Source of the DNA: DATJFH01 sp035495815 | Lineage (GTDB): Bacteria; Acidobacteriota; Terriglobia; Bryobacterales; Bryobacteraceae | Assembly (NCBI GenBank): GCA_035495815.1 | Contig: DATJFH010000017.1 | Location: 1-56,236, forward strand | DNA: 56,236 bases | Direction: 5' to 3' | Part shown: positions 1-9,295 of the stretch, piece after piece | Position numbering within the stretch: the first letter of the stretch is position 1 | Layout of the letters: every line of letters starts with the position of its first letter | Translations under genes and position numbers: made by a program | Notes under the pieces: generated by a model | What the model was told of the DNA's origin: nothing | The model's database searches: none | The model's input: only the letters and a program-made list of their open reading frames with translations

Positions 1-78
1 ATCCCACCGGCCGTTGAACTGGCCGTCGCCGGCGAAGGTGGAGGAGGCGAAGAGCAGGAGGAATAGAAGATTGCGCAT
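1..78 (-). CDS. Secreted protein, N-terminal fragment (cut by window edge)
   Basis: The reverse strand reads ATG at 76-78 and stays open to the window edge for 26 codons. The peptide starts MRNLLFLLLFASSTFAGDGQ: a classic Sec signal peptide with probable cleavage after SSTFA, followed by FNGRWD. An AGGA motif lies 5 nt before the ATG (sequence aggaaatcaATG), which fixes the start. The mature protein is cut after about 10 residues, so no family can be assigned. The gene lies directly downstream of the beta-propeller gene on the same strand (31-bp gap) and may be cotranscribed with it. Confidence 0.7.
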   Translation of the reverse strand, partial: MRNLLFLLLFASSTFAGDGQFNGRWD

Positions 79-109
79 TGATTTCCTGCTCAATGTATCA
101 CAGGGCGGG

Positions 110-1324
110 TCAGGCCACGATCCCGCTGACGTCGAACAAATACATCTGCCGGCCGTTCCCCCCGTGGGGCGAATCGATGATCACTTTTTTGCCGTCGGGA
201 GAGAAGCGCGGGGTGGTATCGCAGCGCCAATACCCGGTGTACTCGGGCGCGGCGTAGAAATCACCCAATGGATAGGACTTGCGGTTTTGCGTATCGAACA
301 GAAACGGATGCTGCAGGCGCTTGGAATCGGGGCTGGTATCGCTGAGGAACCACCGGTCGCCCGGCAGAAAGCTGCAGTGACCATTATGCCGCAGCTCTTC
401 AGGGAAAAAAGGCTCGATCTTTCCGCTCGGCAAATGAAACGAATAAAACTTCTCTTTCAAAGACGGCTGCCAGCACCACATCACAATCGTGTCGCCATTG
501 CGCCATATGTAATGCGAGAAGCGGTTGTTGGCTTCCCACAGCCGTAGATTCCGGCCGTCCAGATCGGCTGTAAACATTCGCGTGGAAAAGCCTTTGCCTT
601 CCGCCTTTCCTCGCCAGCGGTGCAGGAAGGCGAACCGCTTGCCGTCCGGCGAAATGAGCAGGTGGTTGAACCAGTGCTTGGCGCCGGACCAGTCGACGCC
701 ACGACTGGGAATCTTCACGATGTCGGCGTAGCTCAGCAACAGGGAGTGTTTGCCGGTGCGCAGGTCCATCTTCCAGACCCCGGCGTCCGCCGGCGCGAGC
801 ACGTTCCGGTTGGGATCCGGCACGCCTGCATATCCCGTCTCCGGCCGGACGTCGTAGAGCCTCCGGAAGTCGGTGAATAGCGCCATCCCGGCGTCCGGCG
901 AAAGGCAGTAGATCGGCGCCGGCAGTGTCCGCCGCTTTCCCGACTTTACGTCGAGGATGTGACTGACCAGCCGGCCATCCTGCCGATCGTTATAAATAAT
1001 CTCCGAGCGCGAACCTGGTAGCCACTGAAGCATGCAGGTCTGGTGCCAGCTCCAGGCATGAGTGATTCCGAGATCGGTCCAGCGGTCGCCGTCGCCGGTG
1101 TCCACCATTCCGATGCGAAGCGTGTCCTCGGCGGTGGGTAACCGGTGCTCGAACGAGCCTTCAACGCCGAGGGCGTAGCGGCTGGAGGGGTCGAACTGAA
1201 GCTTGTCGTAATATCCGAACCAATGGAACTTGGGCCCCCTGGTGATCGCGCGAACGGGAGGCAGCTTGGCCTGCATGACAGCGGCGGCCAGCAGCGAACA
1301 GGAGAATCCTCGTCGAGTCATCAT
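110..1324 (-). CDS. Tat-exported beta-propeller (WD40/PD40-like) protein
   Basis: About 404 aa. The longest reading frame begins inside the upstream kinase gene, so the tandem ATGs at 1322-1324 and 1319-1321 are preferred. They put MTRRGFSCSLLAAAV at the N-terminus, a twin-arginine signal with a short hydrophobic core. The mature part has repeated blades of the PD40/TolB-like kind (for example LLISPDGKRFAF, YCLSPDAGMALF, RFSPDGKKVIIDSPHG), as in oligogalacturonide-lyase-like and TolB-like propellers. No catalytic residues can be assigned. It is probably a periplasmic binding or hydrolytic propeller. It lies 40 bp downstream of the hybrid kinase gene on the same strand. Confidence 0.6.
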   Translation of the reverse strand: MMTRRGFSCSLLAAAVMQAKLPPVRAITRGPKFHWFGYYDKLQFDPSSRYALGVEGSFEHRLPTAEDTLRIGMVDTGDGDRWTDLGITHAWSWHQTCMLQWLPGSRSEIIYNDRQDGRLVSHILDVKSGKRRTLPAPIYCLSPDAGMALFTDFRRLYDVRPETGYAGVPDPNRNVLAPADAGVWKMDLRTGKHSLLLSYADIVKIPSRGVDWSGAKHWFNHLLISPDGKRFAFLHRWRGKAEGKGFSTRMFTADLDGRNLRLWEANNRFSHYIWRNGDTIVMWCWQPSLKEKFYSFHLPSGKIEPFFPEELRHNGHCSFLPGDRWFLSDTSPDSKRLQHPFLFDTQNRKSYPLGDFYAAPEYTGYWRCDTTPRFSPDGKKVIIDSPHGGNGRQMYLFDVSGIVA

Positions 1325-1364
1325 GCCAGCTCGAATTGTACACTGTCCTAACCGCCGGTCCGGC

Positions 1365-3803
1365 TCACACAGACTCTTCGATGGCTTCGACAAGCTCCTT
1401 GTCCCGGATTGGCTTGGAGACGTAGCCGTCCATGCCGGCGGCCAGACAGCGTTCGCGGTCGCCTTTCATTGCGCTGGCGGTCATGGCGACAATGCGGACA
1501 GGCGCGGATGAAATCTCCCGCTCCCGCTTGCGAATCGCCGCGGTCGCTTCGAACCCGCCCATGGACGGCATATGGACGTCCATCAGCACTACGTCAAACC
1601 GGTCGGTCTCCAGCACCGCCAGGGCCTCCACGCCGTCATTCACGGAAACCACCGAATAGCCGCGTTTTTCGAGCAGTCGAGTCACCAGCTTCCGGTTCAC
1701 TTCGTTGTCATCCGCCAGTAAAACGCGTTTTCCGGGACCATGGCCGTTCCCGTTCGCCGGCGGGGAGGCCGGAATCGCCCGCTGTGGCGGCTCGATAGGA
1801 GTAATCCTGGAGATTTCGAACCGCGCCGTAAAAGTGAACACGCTGCCCTGCCCGGAGTCGCCCTCCACCGAGATCTCTCCTCCAGCAAGCTTTACGAGAT
1901 GGCGGCAGATCGCCAACCCCAAGCCCGTTCCTCCATATTTCCGCGTCGTCGTTCCGTCCACCTGAATGAACGGCTGAAAGATGAGATTCTGCTTATCCTT
2001 CGGAATTCCGATGCCTGTATCGGAGACGGTGAACTGGAGCGCGATCTGGTTGGCATCGAGGTGGCTGGTGACAACCTGCACCTCGATTCCCCCGTGCTCG
2101 GTGAATTTGACGGCGTTGCCGACGAGGTTCAGCAGAATCTGGCGAAGCCGTCCCGGATCGCCCACCAGCAGGTCAGGCGTTTCCGGAGCAATCCGGCATT
2201 CCAGTGTCAGTCCCTTTTCGATGGCGCGGAGCCGCAGCTCCCGGACGGAGTCGGAAACCGTCTGGCGTAGGGAGAAGTCGATGCGCTCCAGATCGAGCTT
2301 GCCCGCCTCGACCTTGGAGAAATCCAGGATGTCGTTAATCAACGCCAGAAGCGACAGGGCCGATGTGCGGATGACATCCAGGTAATCTCGCTGTTCGGCC
2401 GTCAGGTCCGTGTCCAGAGCCAGCTGCGTCATCCCGATAATGCCGTTCATCGGAGTGCGGATCTCATGGCTCATGTTGGCCACGAACTGGCTTTTCATTC
2501 GAGCCGATTCCACAGCTTCGTCGCGCGCCAGCGCCAGCTCCTGCGCGGTGCCCGCCAATTTGGCCGCCTGATCCTCCAGACGTTCGTTCGCCGCCACCAG
2601 GTCCCGCGCGTAGTGCTTCATCAGGGATTCGGCATGGTCTCGCTCGATGCTATGCGCGATGCCGTCGGCCGCCGATGCCAGGGCCGTGACGGTGGCCACC
2701 GACATCGGGCTGCGGGCGAACATGGCCATCACTCCCACTACGCGGTCTTCCACAATGAGGGGGTAGCCCGCGAATGCATTGATGTTCTGGGCGCGCGCCC
2801 ATTCCGGGTCGCCCACGTCCGGGTCATGCAGCACATCATTGGTCAAATGGGGCTGGCGATCGCGGGCGATCATGCCGATCTTGTACTTGGAGCCGATCGG
2901 AACGCGGCCATGCGGCTCATCCAGATTCGTGTAGAGTCCGGCGCTGGCGCTCAGGACCAGCGTGTTGTCCTGTTGATCCAGAATCCAGATGCGCGCCAGG
3001 ATAGGATCGAGGTGCTCGACCATGGCGACGGCGCAGCTCTGCAGGATCCGCTGCAGGCTGTCGGCCTTTGTGAGCGCTTCGCGAACATCGGCTACGAAAC
3101 CGTCGAGCCGGTCCTGCGCGGCGCGTTCGATCTGTTCCCGCCTCCGAAGAGCCATCAGCCGCGCGCTGATGCGGAGGCTGATCGTCCAGGTGAACAGGAG
3201 CAGCAGCACGGCCAGGCCGACGGTGATAATAATTGCCCGCCCGCGGCTGCGTTGAGCGGCTAAGGCAGATTCGGCGCTGTTATGTAACGCCTGCTGGATC
3301 CGTTCTGTAGCCTCGACGCCGAGTTCCTTCTGGTGATCGTATTCCGGACCGATGAGAAGATTGGCCGCCGTGGCAGCCTGCCCTTCGGCAGCCAGGGCGA
3401 AAGCGCGCGACTCGATTTCGTGCAGCTTTTCGTTGACGGCTCTCAACTCGGCGACCGGCGGACTCTCGAAGAGTGCTGGATCCAGCTGCTGAAATTCGGC
3501 GAACGCCGCATTCCGCCGTGCGATCATGTTTTGATAGCGATCGTGCCAGCGCCGTTGTCCGGTCGACATGCGCAGGCGCGCGGACGACCAAACCGCCTCG
3601 TTCAAATAACCGATCTCGCCCGTCAGAGCCAGCAGCCGGAAGGTACGTACTTCCACCTCCCGCAAAACCTGTACGGAGTTCCAGACGTACCATGCGGTGC
3701 TCGCGATGAGAGCCAGCGCCAGCGCCGTCGCCAGCATGACCAGCCGGATCGGCAAGGCGCTGGCGACGCGTACCTTGGCTTCTTCCGTCGATGTCATGGA
3801 CAC
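1365..3803 (-). CDS. Hybrid sensor histidine kinase (TM-GAF-HisKA-HATPase-REC)
   Basis: 812 aa. TM1 at about 20-42 and TM2 at about 189-210 flank a helical periplasmic sensor domain. A GAF domain follows (about 237-390), then a coiled coil (395-435), HisKA with phospho-acceptor His446 in MSHEIRTPMNG, HATPase_c (N-box NLVGNAVKF, G1 DTGIGIP, G2 GTGLGLAI) and a C-terminal receiver (about 692-812) with acidic pair LLADDNE and phospho-acceptor Asp742 in VLMDVHMP. This is a complete phosphorelay sensor that needs an Hpt partner and an output regulator, neither of which is adjacent. The start at 3803 gives MSMTSTEE; an alternative ATG is at 3797. A TATACT hexamer lies about 15 nt upstream. The signal sensed is unknown. 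Confidence 0.93.
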   Translation of the reverse strand: MSMTSTEEAKVRVASALPIRLVMLATALALALIASTAWYVWNSVQVLREVEVRTFRLLALTGEIGYLNEAVWSSARLRMSTGQRRWHDRYQNMIARRNAAFAEFQQLDPALFESPPVAELRAVNEKLHEIESRAFALAAEGQAATAANLLIGPEYDHQKELGVEATERIQQALHNSAESALAAQRSRGRAIIITVGLAVLLLLFTWTISLRISARLMALRRREQIERAAQDRLDGFVADVREALTKADSLQRILQSCAVAMVEHLDPILARIWILDQQDNTLVLSASAGLYTNLDEPHGRVPIGSKYKIGMIARDRQPHLTNDVLHDPDVGDPEWARAQNINAFAGYPLIVEDRVVGVMAMFARSPMSVATVTALASAADGIAHSIERDHAESLMKHYARDLVAANERLEDQAAKLAGTAQELALARDEAVESARMKSQFVANMSHEIRTPMNGIIGMTQLALDTDLTAEQRDYLDVIRTSALSLLALINDILDFSKVEAGKLDLERIDFSLRQTVSDSVRELRLRAIEKGLTLECRIAPETPDLLVGDPGRLRQILLNLVGNAVKFTEHGGIEVQVVTSHLDANQIALQFTVSDTGIGIPKDKQNLIFQPFIQVDGTTTRKYGGTGLGLAICRHLVKLAGGEISVEGDSGQGSVFTFTARFEISRITPIEPPQRAIPASPPANGNGHGPGKRVLLADDNEVNRKLVTRLLEKRGYSVVSVNDGVEALAVLETDRFDVVLMDVHMPSMGGFEATAAIRKREREISSAPVRIVAMTASAMKGDRERCLAAGMDGYVSKPIRDKELVEAIEESV

Positions 3804-3916
3804 ATTCAGTATAAAGGAAGGCAGCTCTAGGAATTATGCGTCCCGGATCTGACTCTTGCGTCGCCACCTCTTGCGCGGCGATCCGGAGGGTAGCGCGTGC
3901 TGTACAATGCGGACTC

Positions 3917-5254
3917 ATGCCAATCCATGGTCCTTACCTGATCGCGCTCACAGTGGCTGCCATCGGGCTGCTCCTGTTCCTGATCCTGGCCGTGCGCCTG
4001 CACGCCTTCCTGGCACTGATGCTGGCGGCCATGTTTCTGGGGCTGACCACCGGCCTGGGACCCGCGAAGACCCTCAAATCGATCCAGGCCGGCTTCGGCG
4101 ACGCGCTGGGCTTCATCGCGGTAGTGGTCGGCCTGGGGGCCATGATCGGAAGCTTTCTCGAACACTCCGGCGGAGGACGCGCGCTGGCAGACTGGCTGCT
4201 CGAGAAATTCGGACGGGATCGCGCGGTCTGGGCCGTGGTGACGGCGTCGTTCCTGGTCGGCCTGCCGATCTTTTTCGAGGTCGGCTTCATCATTTTGATC
4301 CCGATCGTGTGGAATCTCACCAGGGAGTCGAAGAAATCGCTGCTTTACTTCGGGATGCCCATGGCGGCGGCTCTCACCGTGACGCACTCGCTTGTTCCGC
4401 CCCATCCGGCGCCTGCGGCCGCGGCACAACTCCTGGGAGCGGATCTGGGGCGGGTGATTCTGTACGGAGCAGCGACGTCAATTCCCATGGTGCTCGCCGG
4501 TGGGGTCCTATACGGCACATGGCTGTCAAAGCGCCTTTACATTCCAAACCCGCCCATGGCGGCCCGTGAAGCAGCCGTACCCGCGAAACAGCCGGCATCG
4601 CCTTCCGTCCCGCTGGTGATCCTGGTACTGGTGCTGCCCGTCCTCTTCATCTTCGCCGCCACCATCTCCACCATGACCAAGAGCCCCGGAGAAACAGCGC
4701 TGGGCTTTTTCGGCCATCCGTTCTCCGCCCTGCTGGTGACCACGCTGATCGCCATGCTGTTCTTCGGATTCGGCCGCGGCCTCGACCGTTCCCAGGTGGC
4801 GCGGATGGCGACGGACTCGCTTGCGCCGATCGGAACGCTGCTGGTGATCATGGGAGGCGGAGGCGCTTTCAAGCAGGTGATCGTCGATTCCGGCGTGGGC
4901 CCCTACGCCGGCAAACTGCTGGCCACTTCCAGCATCTCGCCTCTGGTGGTAGCGTACATCGTAGCCGCGGCCATGCGGGCCGCGCAAGGCTCGGCGACTG
5001 TGGCGATCATTACGGCCGCGGGGATCATGGCGCCGCTGGTGAAGAACATCCCGGGCTACACGCCGGAGATGATCGTGCTCGCGCTCTCCTGCGGCGGGAC
5101 CTGCCTGTCGCACGTCAATGACGCCGGCTTTTGGATGGTAAACGAATACTTCGGAATGACGGTGCCGCAAACGCTGCGGAGTTGGACCGTCATGAAAGTG
5201 CTCACGTCCCTGACCGGACTTGCGATCGTGTTGCTGGCGCAGGCGCTGCGGTGA
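3917..5254 (+). CDS. GntP-family gluconate/organic-acid permease
   Basis: 445 aa and highly hydrophobic, with about 12 predicted membrane spans. It carries GntP-family signatures such as GLPIFFEVGFIIL, the conserved HSLVPPHPAPAAAA loop, and the C-terminal AMRAAQGSATVAIITAAG and HVNDAGFWMV segments. The family imports gluconate or related sugar acids with protons. The open frame extends upstream to 3836, but ATG 3917 (MPIHGPYLI) matches the family N-terminus. A TACAAT hexamer at 3903-3908 ends 8 nt before this ATG and there is no Shine-Dalgarno, so the mRNA may be leaderless. No gluconate kinase lies next to it, so the exact substrate is open. Confidence 0.9.
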   Translation: MPIHGPYLIALTVAAIGLLLFLILAVRLHAFLALMLAAMFLGLTTGLGPAKTLKSIQAGFGDALGFIAVVVGLGAMIGSFLEHSGGGRALADWLLEKFGRDRAVWAVVTASFLVGLPIFFEVGFIILIPIVWNLTRESKKSLLYFGMPMAAALTVTHSLVPPHPAPAAAAQLLGADLGRVILYGAATSIPMVLAGGVLYGTWLSKRLYIPNPPMAAREAAVPAKQPASPSVPLVILVLVLPVLFIFAATISTMTKSPGETALGFFGHPFSALLVTTLIAMLFFGFGRGLDRSQVARMATDSLAPIGTLLVIMGGGGAFKQVIVDSGVGPYAGKLLATSSISPLVVAYIVAAAMRAAQGSATVAIITAAGIMAPLVKNIPGYTPEMIVLALSCGGTCLSHVNDAGFWMVNEYFGMTVPQTLRSWTVMKVLTSLTGLAIVLLAQALR

Positions 5255-5313
5255 GACACGGATGCGGGCAAAGCGGTATCCGGGATAAGATGACCGAAAT
5301 CGGGAGGCAGCGG

Positions 5314-7416
5314 ATGGCGACGCACACATTTCGAATTCGATGCGCTTTGGGTGGTGCGGCTGTGGGGGCGCTCCTGCTGGCGTTCCTGAAGATACCCGCG
5401 CTTTCAGGCGGGCAGGCCGCCGTGTCCTTATCGCGGCCGGGCCACGAAGATCTCACCTTCTGGGTCAATCACAACGGATTGTCGGAACTCGACGTCCACG
5501 GCGAGGTGGGCTTCGGCGACATGGCCCGCATCCTGATGCGCCGCCGCTCCAATTCCGAGCGGATGCGGGCATTGCGCGACCGGTTCACATTCAAGGTGCG
5601 CGAAATGGAGGCGCTTGACATGCCGGACCTCTTCCGCGCCGAGTTGAACGCGGATGGGCTGACCTGGGTGGGACAGCCTCGTGAAATCGTCCTCACGCAG
5701 GGCCGGATATTCAATCTGCCCGTCGTGGTGCGGAATCGTACGGCGTCCGCGGCCTCTGTTTCCATGCGCTACGGCTCGGACCCGGCGGTCAAAGGAACTG
5801 TTTCAGCCGGAACCGCTGCCGGCTACTTCCTCAAGGTGACCGTGGGGGAGACCGGCGTTCGCGAGGGCCGCGTTTCTATCACCGCAAGGGACCGGGGCAT
5901 CGAAGCCGCCGTGCGCGCGGATGTCCGGCCGGTTGCCCGGCTGAAAGTGAACGTGACCGAACCGTCGCGCTTCTATGTCACCGCCGCCGATGGCCTGGCC
6001 TACGCTCCCAAGGGCTCCATCAGCCGCATCACCGCCATGAGCGCCGAGTATTATTTCCACGCCGAAAGGCCTTTCGAGCTGGATCTCCCTGAAGGCGACA
6101 CCCGCATCGAAGCTACCCGCGGCGTCGAATACGAGCTTGCCAGCCGCACCGTGAAACTCCAGGCTGGACAGGCGACGGAGATTTCCCTGCCCCTCAAACG
6201 CTGGCGGCATATGGCGGCCGAAGGCTGGTACTCCTCCGACGCGCATATTCATGCCAATTACACCGCCGTCGATCACCAGGTGATCACGCCGGACGACGCA
6301 CGCCTCCAGGCCGCCGGCGAGGACCTGAACAACGCCAACATGATGGTGGCCAATTCCGGCGGATCGTTCGTTCACGACGAGCGTTACTTCGAAGGCAAAC
6401 CGAGTTCGCTCGGCAGCCGCGATCATCTTCTCTACTGGAACGAGGAGATGCGCAACTCCGGAATGTACGGCCACATGTGCTTCTTCAATCTGAAGAACCT
6501 GGTGCATCCGATCTATACGGGATTTCGGGATACGCCGCACGCCGACGATTATCCGGCCAACTACACGCAAGCCGAGGGCGCCCAAAAACAGGGCGGAGCC
6601 GTAACCTACGCCCATCCCGGGTACTCGGCCGAGTTCGACGGCGCCAGCGCGCGCGAGCTCCCCGTCGATCTGGCGCTGGGACAGATTGACGCCCTGGATG
6701 TGCTCAGCAATAATTTCGAAGCGGTTGGCATGCGAATGTGGTACCGGCTGCTCAACTGCGGCTTTCGGCTGGCGATCTCGGCCGGCACGGACGCCTTCAC
6801 GAACGTCGCCGATCACTACACCCCGGGTGGCGGCCGCGTGTACGTACACGCCGGCCGCACGCTCGATTATCAGCAGTTGATCCGCAACTACAAGCGCGGC
6901 GTCTCGTTCGCCAGCAACGGCCCCTCCATCCTGTTCACGCTGGACGGCCACGAGCCGGGCGATGAGCTCCGCCTGCCCGCGGGCGGCGCGCGCAAGTTTC
7001 GTCTGAAAGCCGCGGTCGACACGCAGATACCGCTGGATCAGGTGGAAGTAATCGTGAACGGCAAGCCGGTTGTCTCGCGCCCGGCGGCGAAGCTCAGGCG
7101 CATCCTGCTCGACGAAGCGATTACGCTCGACCGCAGCTCGTGGGTGGCGGTCCGCGCGCTGGGACCCTATCACCGGCTGCTGCTTAATGACGATGCGGCG
7201 TTCGCCCACACCAGCCCGGTCTACGTCTCTTTCGGAGGTCGGCCGGCGACGATCCGCGAGGATGTACGTTTTGAAATCGACTGGATCGAGCGTCTGATCG
7301 CGCGAGTCAAAGAGCGCGGACGTTTCTCGAACCCCGAGCGGCGCGCCGAAGTGATCGCCCTGTACGAGCGCGCGCTGGAAAAATACCGGCGTATAGAAGC
7401 GACCGCGGCGCCGTAA
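5314..7416 (+). CDS. CehA/McbA-like metallohydrolase (PHP-like fold), exported
   Basis: About 700 aa. The frame is open far upstream into gntP. ATG 5314 is chosen because GGAGG (5303-5307) sits 6 nt before it. The N-terminus (ATHTFRIRCALGGAAVGALLL) is a signal sequence or anchor. The N-terminal half is beta-rich. The metal-dependent domain has the signatures DAHIHANY, VTYAHPGYS and AISAGTDAF, which match the PHP-type His/Asp metal clusters of CehA/McbA proteins. The family is named after carbaryl hydrolases, but most members have unknown substrates, so only hydrolase activity on an unspecified ester or phosphoester is inferred. It follows gntP by 59 bp. Confidence 0.75.
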   Translation: MATHTFRIRCALGGAAVGALLLAFLKIPALSGGQAAVSLSRPGHEDLTFWVNHNGLSELDVHGEVGFGDMARILMRRRSNSERMRALRDRFTFKVREMEALDMPDLFRAELNADGLTWVGQPREIVLTQGRIFNLPVVVRNRTASAASVSMRYGSDPAVKGTVSAGTAAGYFLKVTVGETGVREGRVSITARDRGIEAAVRADVRPVARLKVNVTEPSRFYVTAADGLAYAPKGSISRITAMSAEYYFHAERPFELDLPEGDTRIEATRGVEYELASRTVKLQAGQATEISLPLKRWRHMAAEGWYSSDAHIHANYTAVDHQVITPDDARLQAAGEDLNNANMMVANSGGSFVHDERYFEGKPSSLGSRDHLLYWNEEMRNSGMYGHMCFFNLKNLVHPIYTGFRDTPHADDYPANYTQAEGAQKQGGAVTYAHPGYSAEFDGASARELPVDLALGQIDALDVLSNNFEAVGMRMWYRLLNCGFRLAISAGTDAFTNVADHYTPGGGRVYVHAGRTLDYQQLIRNYKRGVSFASNGPSILFTLDGHEPGDELRLPAGGARKFRLKAAVDTQIPLDQVEVIVNGKPVVSRPAAKLRRILLDEAITLDRSSWVAVRALGPYHRLLLNDDAAFAHTSPVYVSFGGRPATIREDVRFEIDWIERLIARVKERGRFSNPERRAEVIALYERALEKYRRIEATAAP

Positions 7417-7464
7417 ATCGTCCGGTGAAATCTTTGAAGCTGCCGGCCGCGGCGAGCTCCGGCG

Positions 7465-8232
7465 TCAAATCATGAACATGCCGCCGTTGATCTCGATCGT
7501 CTGCCCGTGGATGTAACGCGAAGCATGGCTGCAGAGAAACAGGATCAGATCGGCGACCTCTTCATTCGTTCCAAGCGAGCCCGCCGGCGTGCTCGCCAGC
7601 ATGGTGTCGAGAAGTTGCCGGGTCGAGAACTGCGCGTGGAAATCGTTGTCCACCGTGCCCGGCGAGACCGCGTTTACCCGGATCCCTTTCGGCGCCAGCT
7701 CCTTCGCCAGCCCCTTGGTAATCGTGGCAACACTGGCCTTGGCGGCCGCGTAAATGGTGGCGCCGATTCCTCCGCCGTTGCGCGCGGCGATCGAGCTGAG
7801 ATTCACGATGACTCCGCTGCCCCGCTCGAGCATCCCCGGCGCCACTGCCTGCGCGATGAACCAGGCGCTCTTCACGTTCAGGTTCATCACCAGATCGAAC
7901 AGCTCATCGGTGAATTCAAGGAGCCTGGCGCGTTTCACCAGCGATCCGGCGTTGTTTACCAGAATATCCGGCGACCCGAATCCGGACTGCTTGAAGGCCT
8001 GAATAAAACCGTGGATTCCGGCCGTCTGGCCGAGGTTCGCTTGCAAAGCTTCGGCCTGCGCGCCCTCTTTTCGCACCGCGGCCAGCGTCTTCTCCATCCC
8101 CTCGGGATAGCTGTTGTAGTGCAGCAGGAAGCGGCTCACGCCGTTGCGCGCCAAGGTCACGGCCGTAGCCGCTCCGATGCCGCGGGAAGCTCCTGTAATG
8201 AGGGCGGTCTTACCAGTCAGTTCTTTGTCCAC
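7465..8232 (-). CDS. Short-chain dehydrogenase/reductase (classical SDR)
   Basis: About 255 aa. The Rossmann fold has TGASRGIG near the N-terminus, NNAG in the middle, catalytic Ser in NLSSIAA and the YxxxK pair in IYAAAKAS, then VSPGTV and a C-terminal INGGMFMI typical of FabG-like enzymes. GTG at 8230-8232 is preferred over the longer TTG at 8265: AGGA lies 8 nt upstream, and a TATACT -10-like box (8265-8270) overlaps the alternative start. The substrate cannot be read from the sequence; FabG-like 3-oxoacyl reduction or sugar/alcohol oxidation are both possible. It is separated from the upstream UspA gene by 59 bp holding its own putative promoter. Confidence 0.88.
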   Translation of the reverse strand: MDKELTGKTALITGASRGIGAATAVTLARNGVSRFLLHYNSYPEGMEKTLAAVRKEGAQAEALQANLGQTAGIHGFIQAFKQSGFGSPDILVNNAGSLVKRARLLEFTDELFDLVMNLNVKSAWFIAQAVAPGMLERGSGVIVNLSSIAARNGGGIGATIYAAAKASVATITKGLAKELAPKGIRVNAVSPGTVDNDFHAQFSTRQLLDTMLASTPAGSLGTNEEVADLILFLCSHASRYIHGQTIEINGGMFMI

Positions 8233-8291
8233 GTGGGAATCCTTGTTTGGAAAACCAACTAGCAAGTATAAACCGCTCGGCGGCCGTAATT

Positions 8292-9158
8292 TCAGACGCT
8301 GATCACGGGGCAGGGCGATTCGCGGATGATCGAATACACATTGGTGCGCATCCGACCCAGCAGCTCGCGCATCACGCCGCGGCCGATCACCAACAGGTCC
8401 GCCTTCTCCTTCTCCGCGGCTTCGCGCACGACGCCGGCTACTTCGCCCCCTTGAATGATGGTGGACACCGTGGTTCCCGCTTCCTTCTGCAGTCCGGCCA
8501 GCCTCTCACGCGCCTGCTCGAAAAGAAAGGACCGGAATCGTCCGCCCTCCACATCGAGCCCGCCCGGAACGGCGGCGGCGGGTATGGCGTGCACCAGTTT
8601 CAGGACGGCCCCGTGCTCGCAGGCGAGCAGGGCTGCCCAACGGAGCAGCGCCAGGCTCTCGGGAACGTAATCCAGCGCGCAGAGCACTCTCTGATAGGCC
8701 GCCGGGGCGCCAGGCGGCTCCGGAACGTGGGCGCTGGTCCAGACCGGGCATTTTACGTCGTGCAGGACCTTGGAAGTCACCGACCCCAGCAGAAACCTTC
8801 GATACGGACCGTATCCATGGGTCGGCATCATGATCAGGTCCACGCCTTCTTTTTCCGCGAATTCGCGGATATGGAAGGCAGGGTCTCCTTCCCGCATCAC
8901 GCGAGCCGGCGCAAGGTCGCGAAATTCGTCCCGCAGAAATGCATCCAGCCGCGACTGCCGGTCTTCCGCTATGCCCGTAAAATCGATCGTCGGTTCGAAC
9001 ACCGGCCAGCCCGGGTAGCTGCCGGACGAAATCTCCACGGCGTGCAGCAGGGTGACCTTCGCCCGGTAGCGCCGGGCAAGGCAGAAAACGTGAGGGGCGA
9101 TTCCGATGTTCTGCTGGGAGAAGTCCACCGGAAACAGGATGTGCTTGAAACCAGGCAT
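8292..9158 (-). CDS. Tandem-domain universal stress protein (UspA family)
   Basis: 288 aa with two Usp folds. Domain 1 starts FKHILFPVDFSQQN and includes MMPTHGYGPYRRFLLGS; domain 2 starts YQRVLCALDYVPES and ends LLVIGRGVMRELLGRMRTNVYSIIRESPCPVISV. Both carry remnants of the ATP-binding G-x2-G-x9-G(S/T) loop, so nucleotide binding is plausible. AGGAGG at 9165-9170 is 6 nt upstream of ATG 9158, a strong ribosome binding site. The role is inferred from the family: cytoplasmic stress endurance. It is single-gene in appearance, with 137 bp to hemC upstream. Confidence 0.9.
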   Translation of the reverse strand: MPGFKHILFPVDFSQQNIGIAPHVFCLARRYRAKVTLLHAVEISSGSYPGWPVFEPTIDFTGIAEDRQSRLDAFLRDEFRDLAPARVMREGDPAFHIREFAEKEGVDLIMMPTHGYGPYRRFLLGSVTSKVLHDVKCPVWTSAHVPEPPGAPAAYQRVLCALDYVPESLALLRWAALLACEHGAVLKLVHAIPAAAVPGGLDVEGGRFRSFLFEQARERLAGLQKEAGTTVSTIIQGGEVAGVVREAAEKEKADLLVIGRGVMRELLGRMRTNVYSIIRESPCPVISV

Positions 9159-9295
9159 ATGCAGCCTCCTTCATCCCCGGTCAGTGCAGAATGAGCGCCA
9201 CAATCCCGGCGCTCGAAATGACGCAAGCATTAGGGATGCGCGCGGGCTTGGGTAAAATGGGTGACCCAGGCTGCGCGAAAGCGCGACACCTGAAG

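Noticed and set aside
9273..9284. GCGC-GAAA-GCGC hairpin downstream of hemC
   Set aside because: Only 4 bp of stem and no T-run, so a terminator cannot be claimed.
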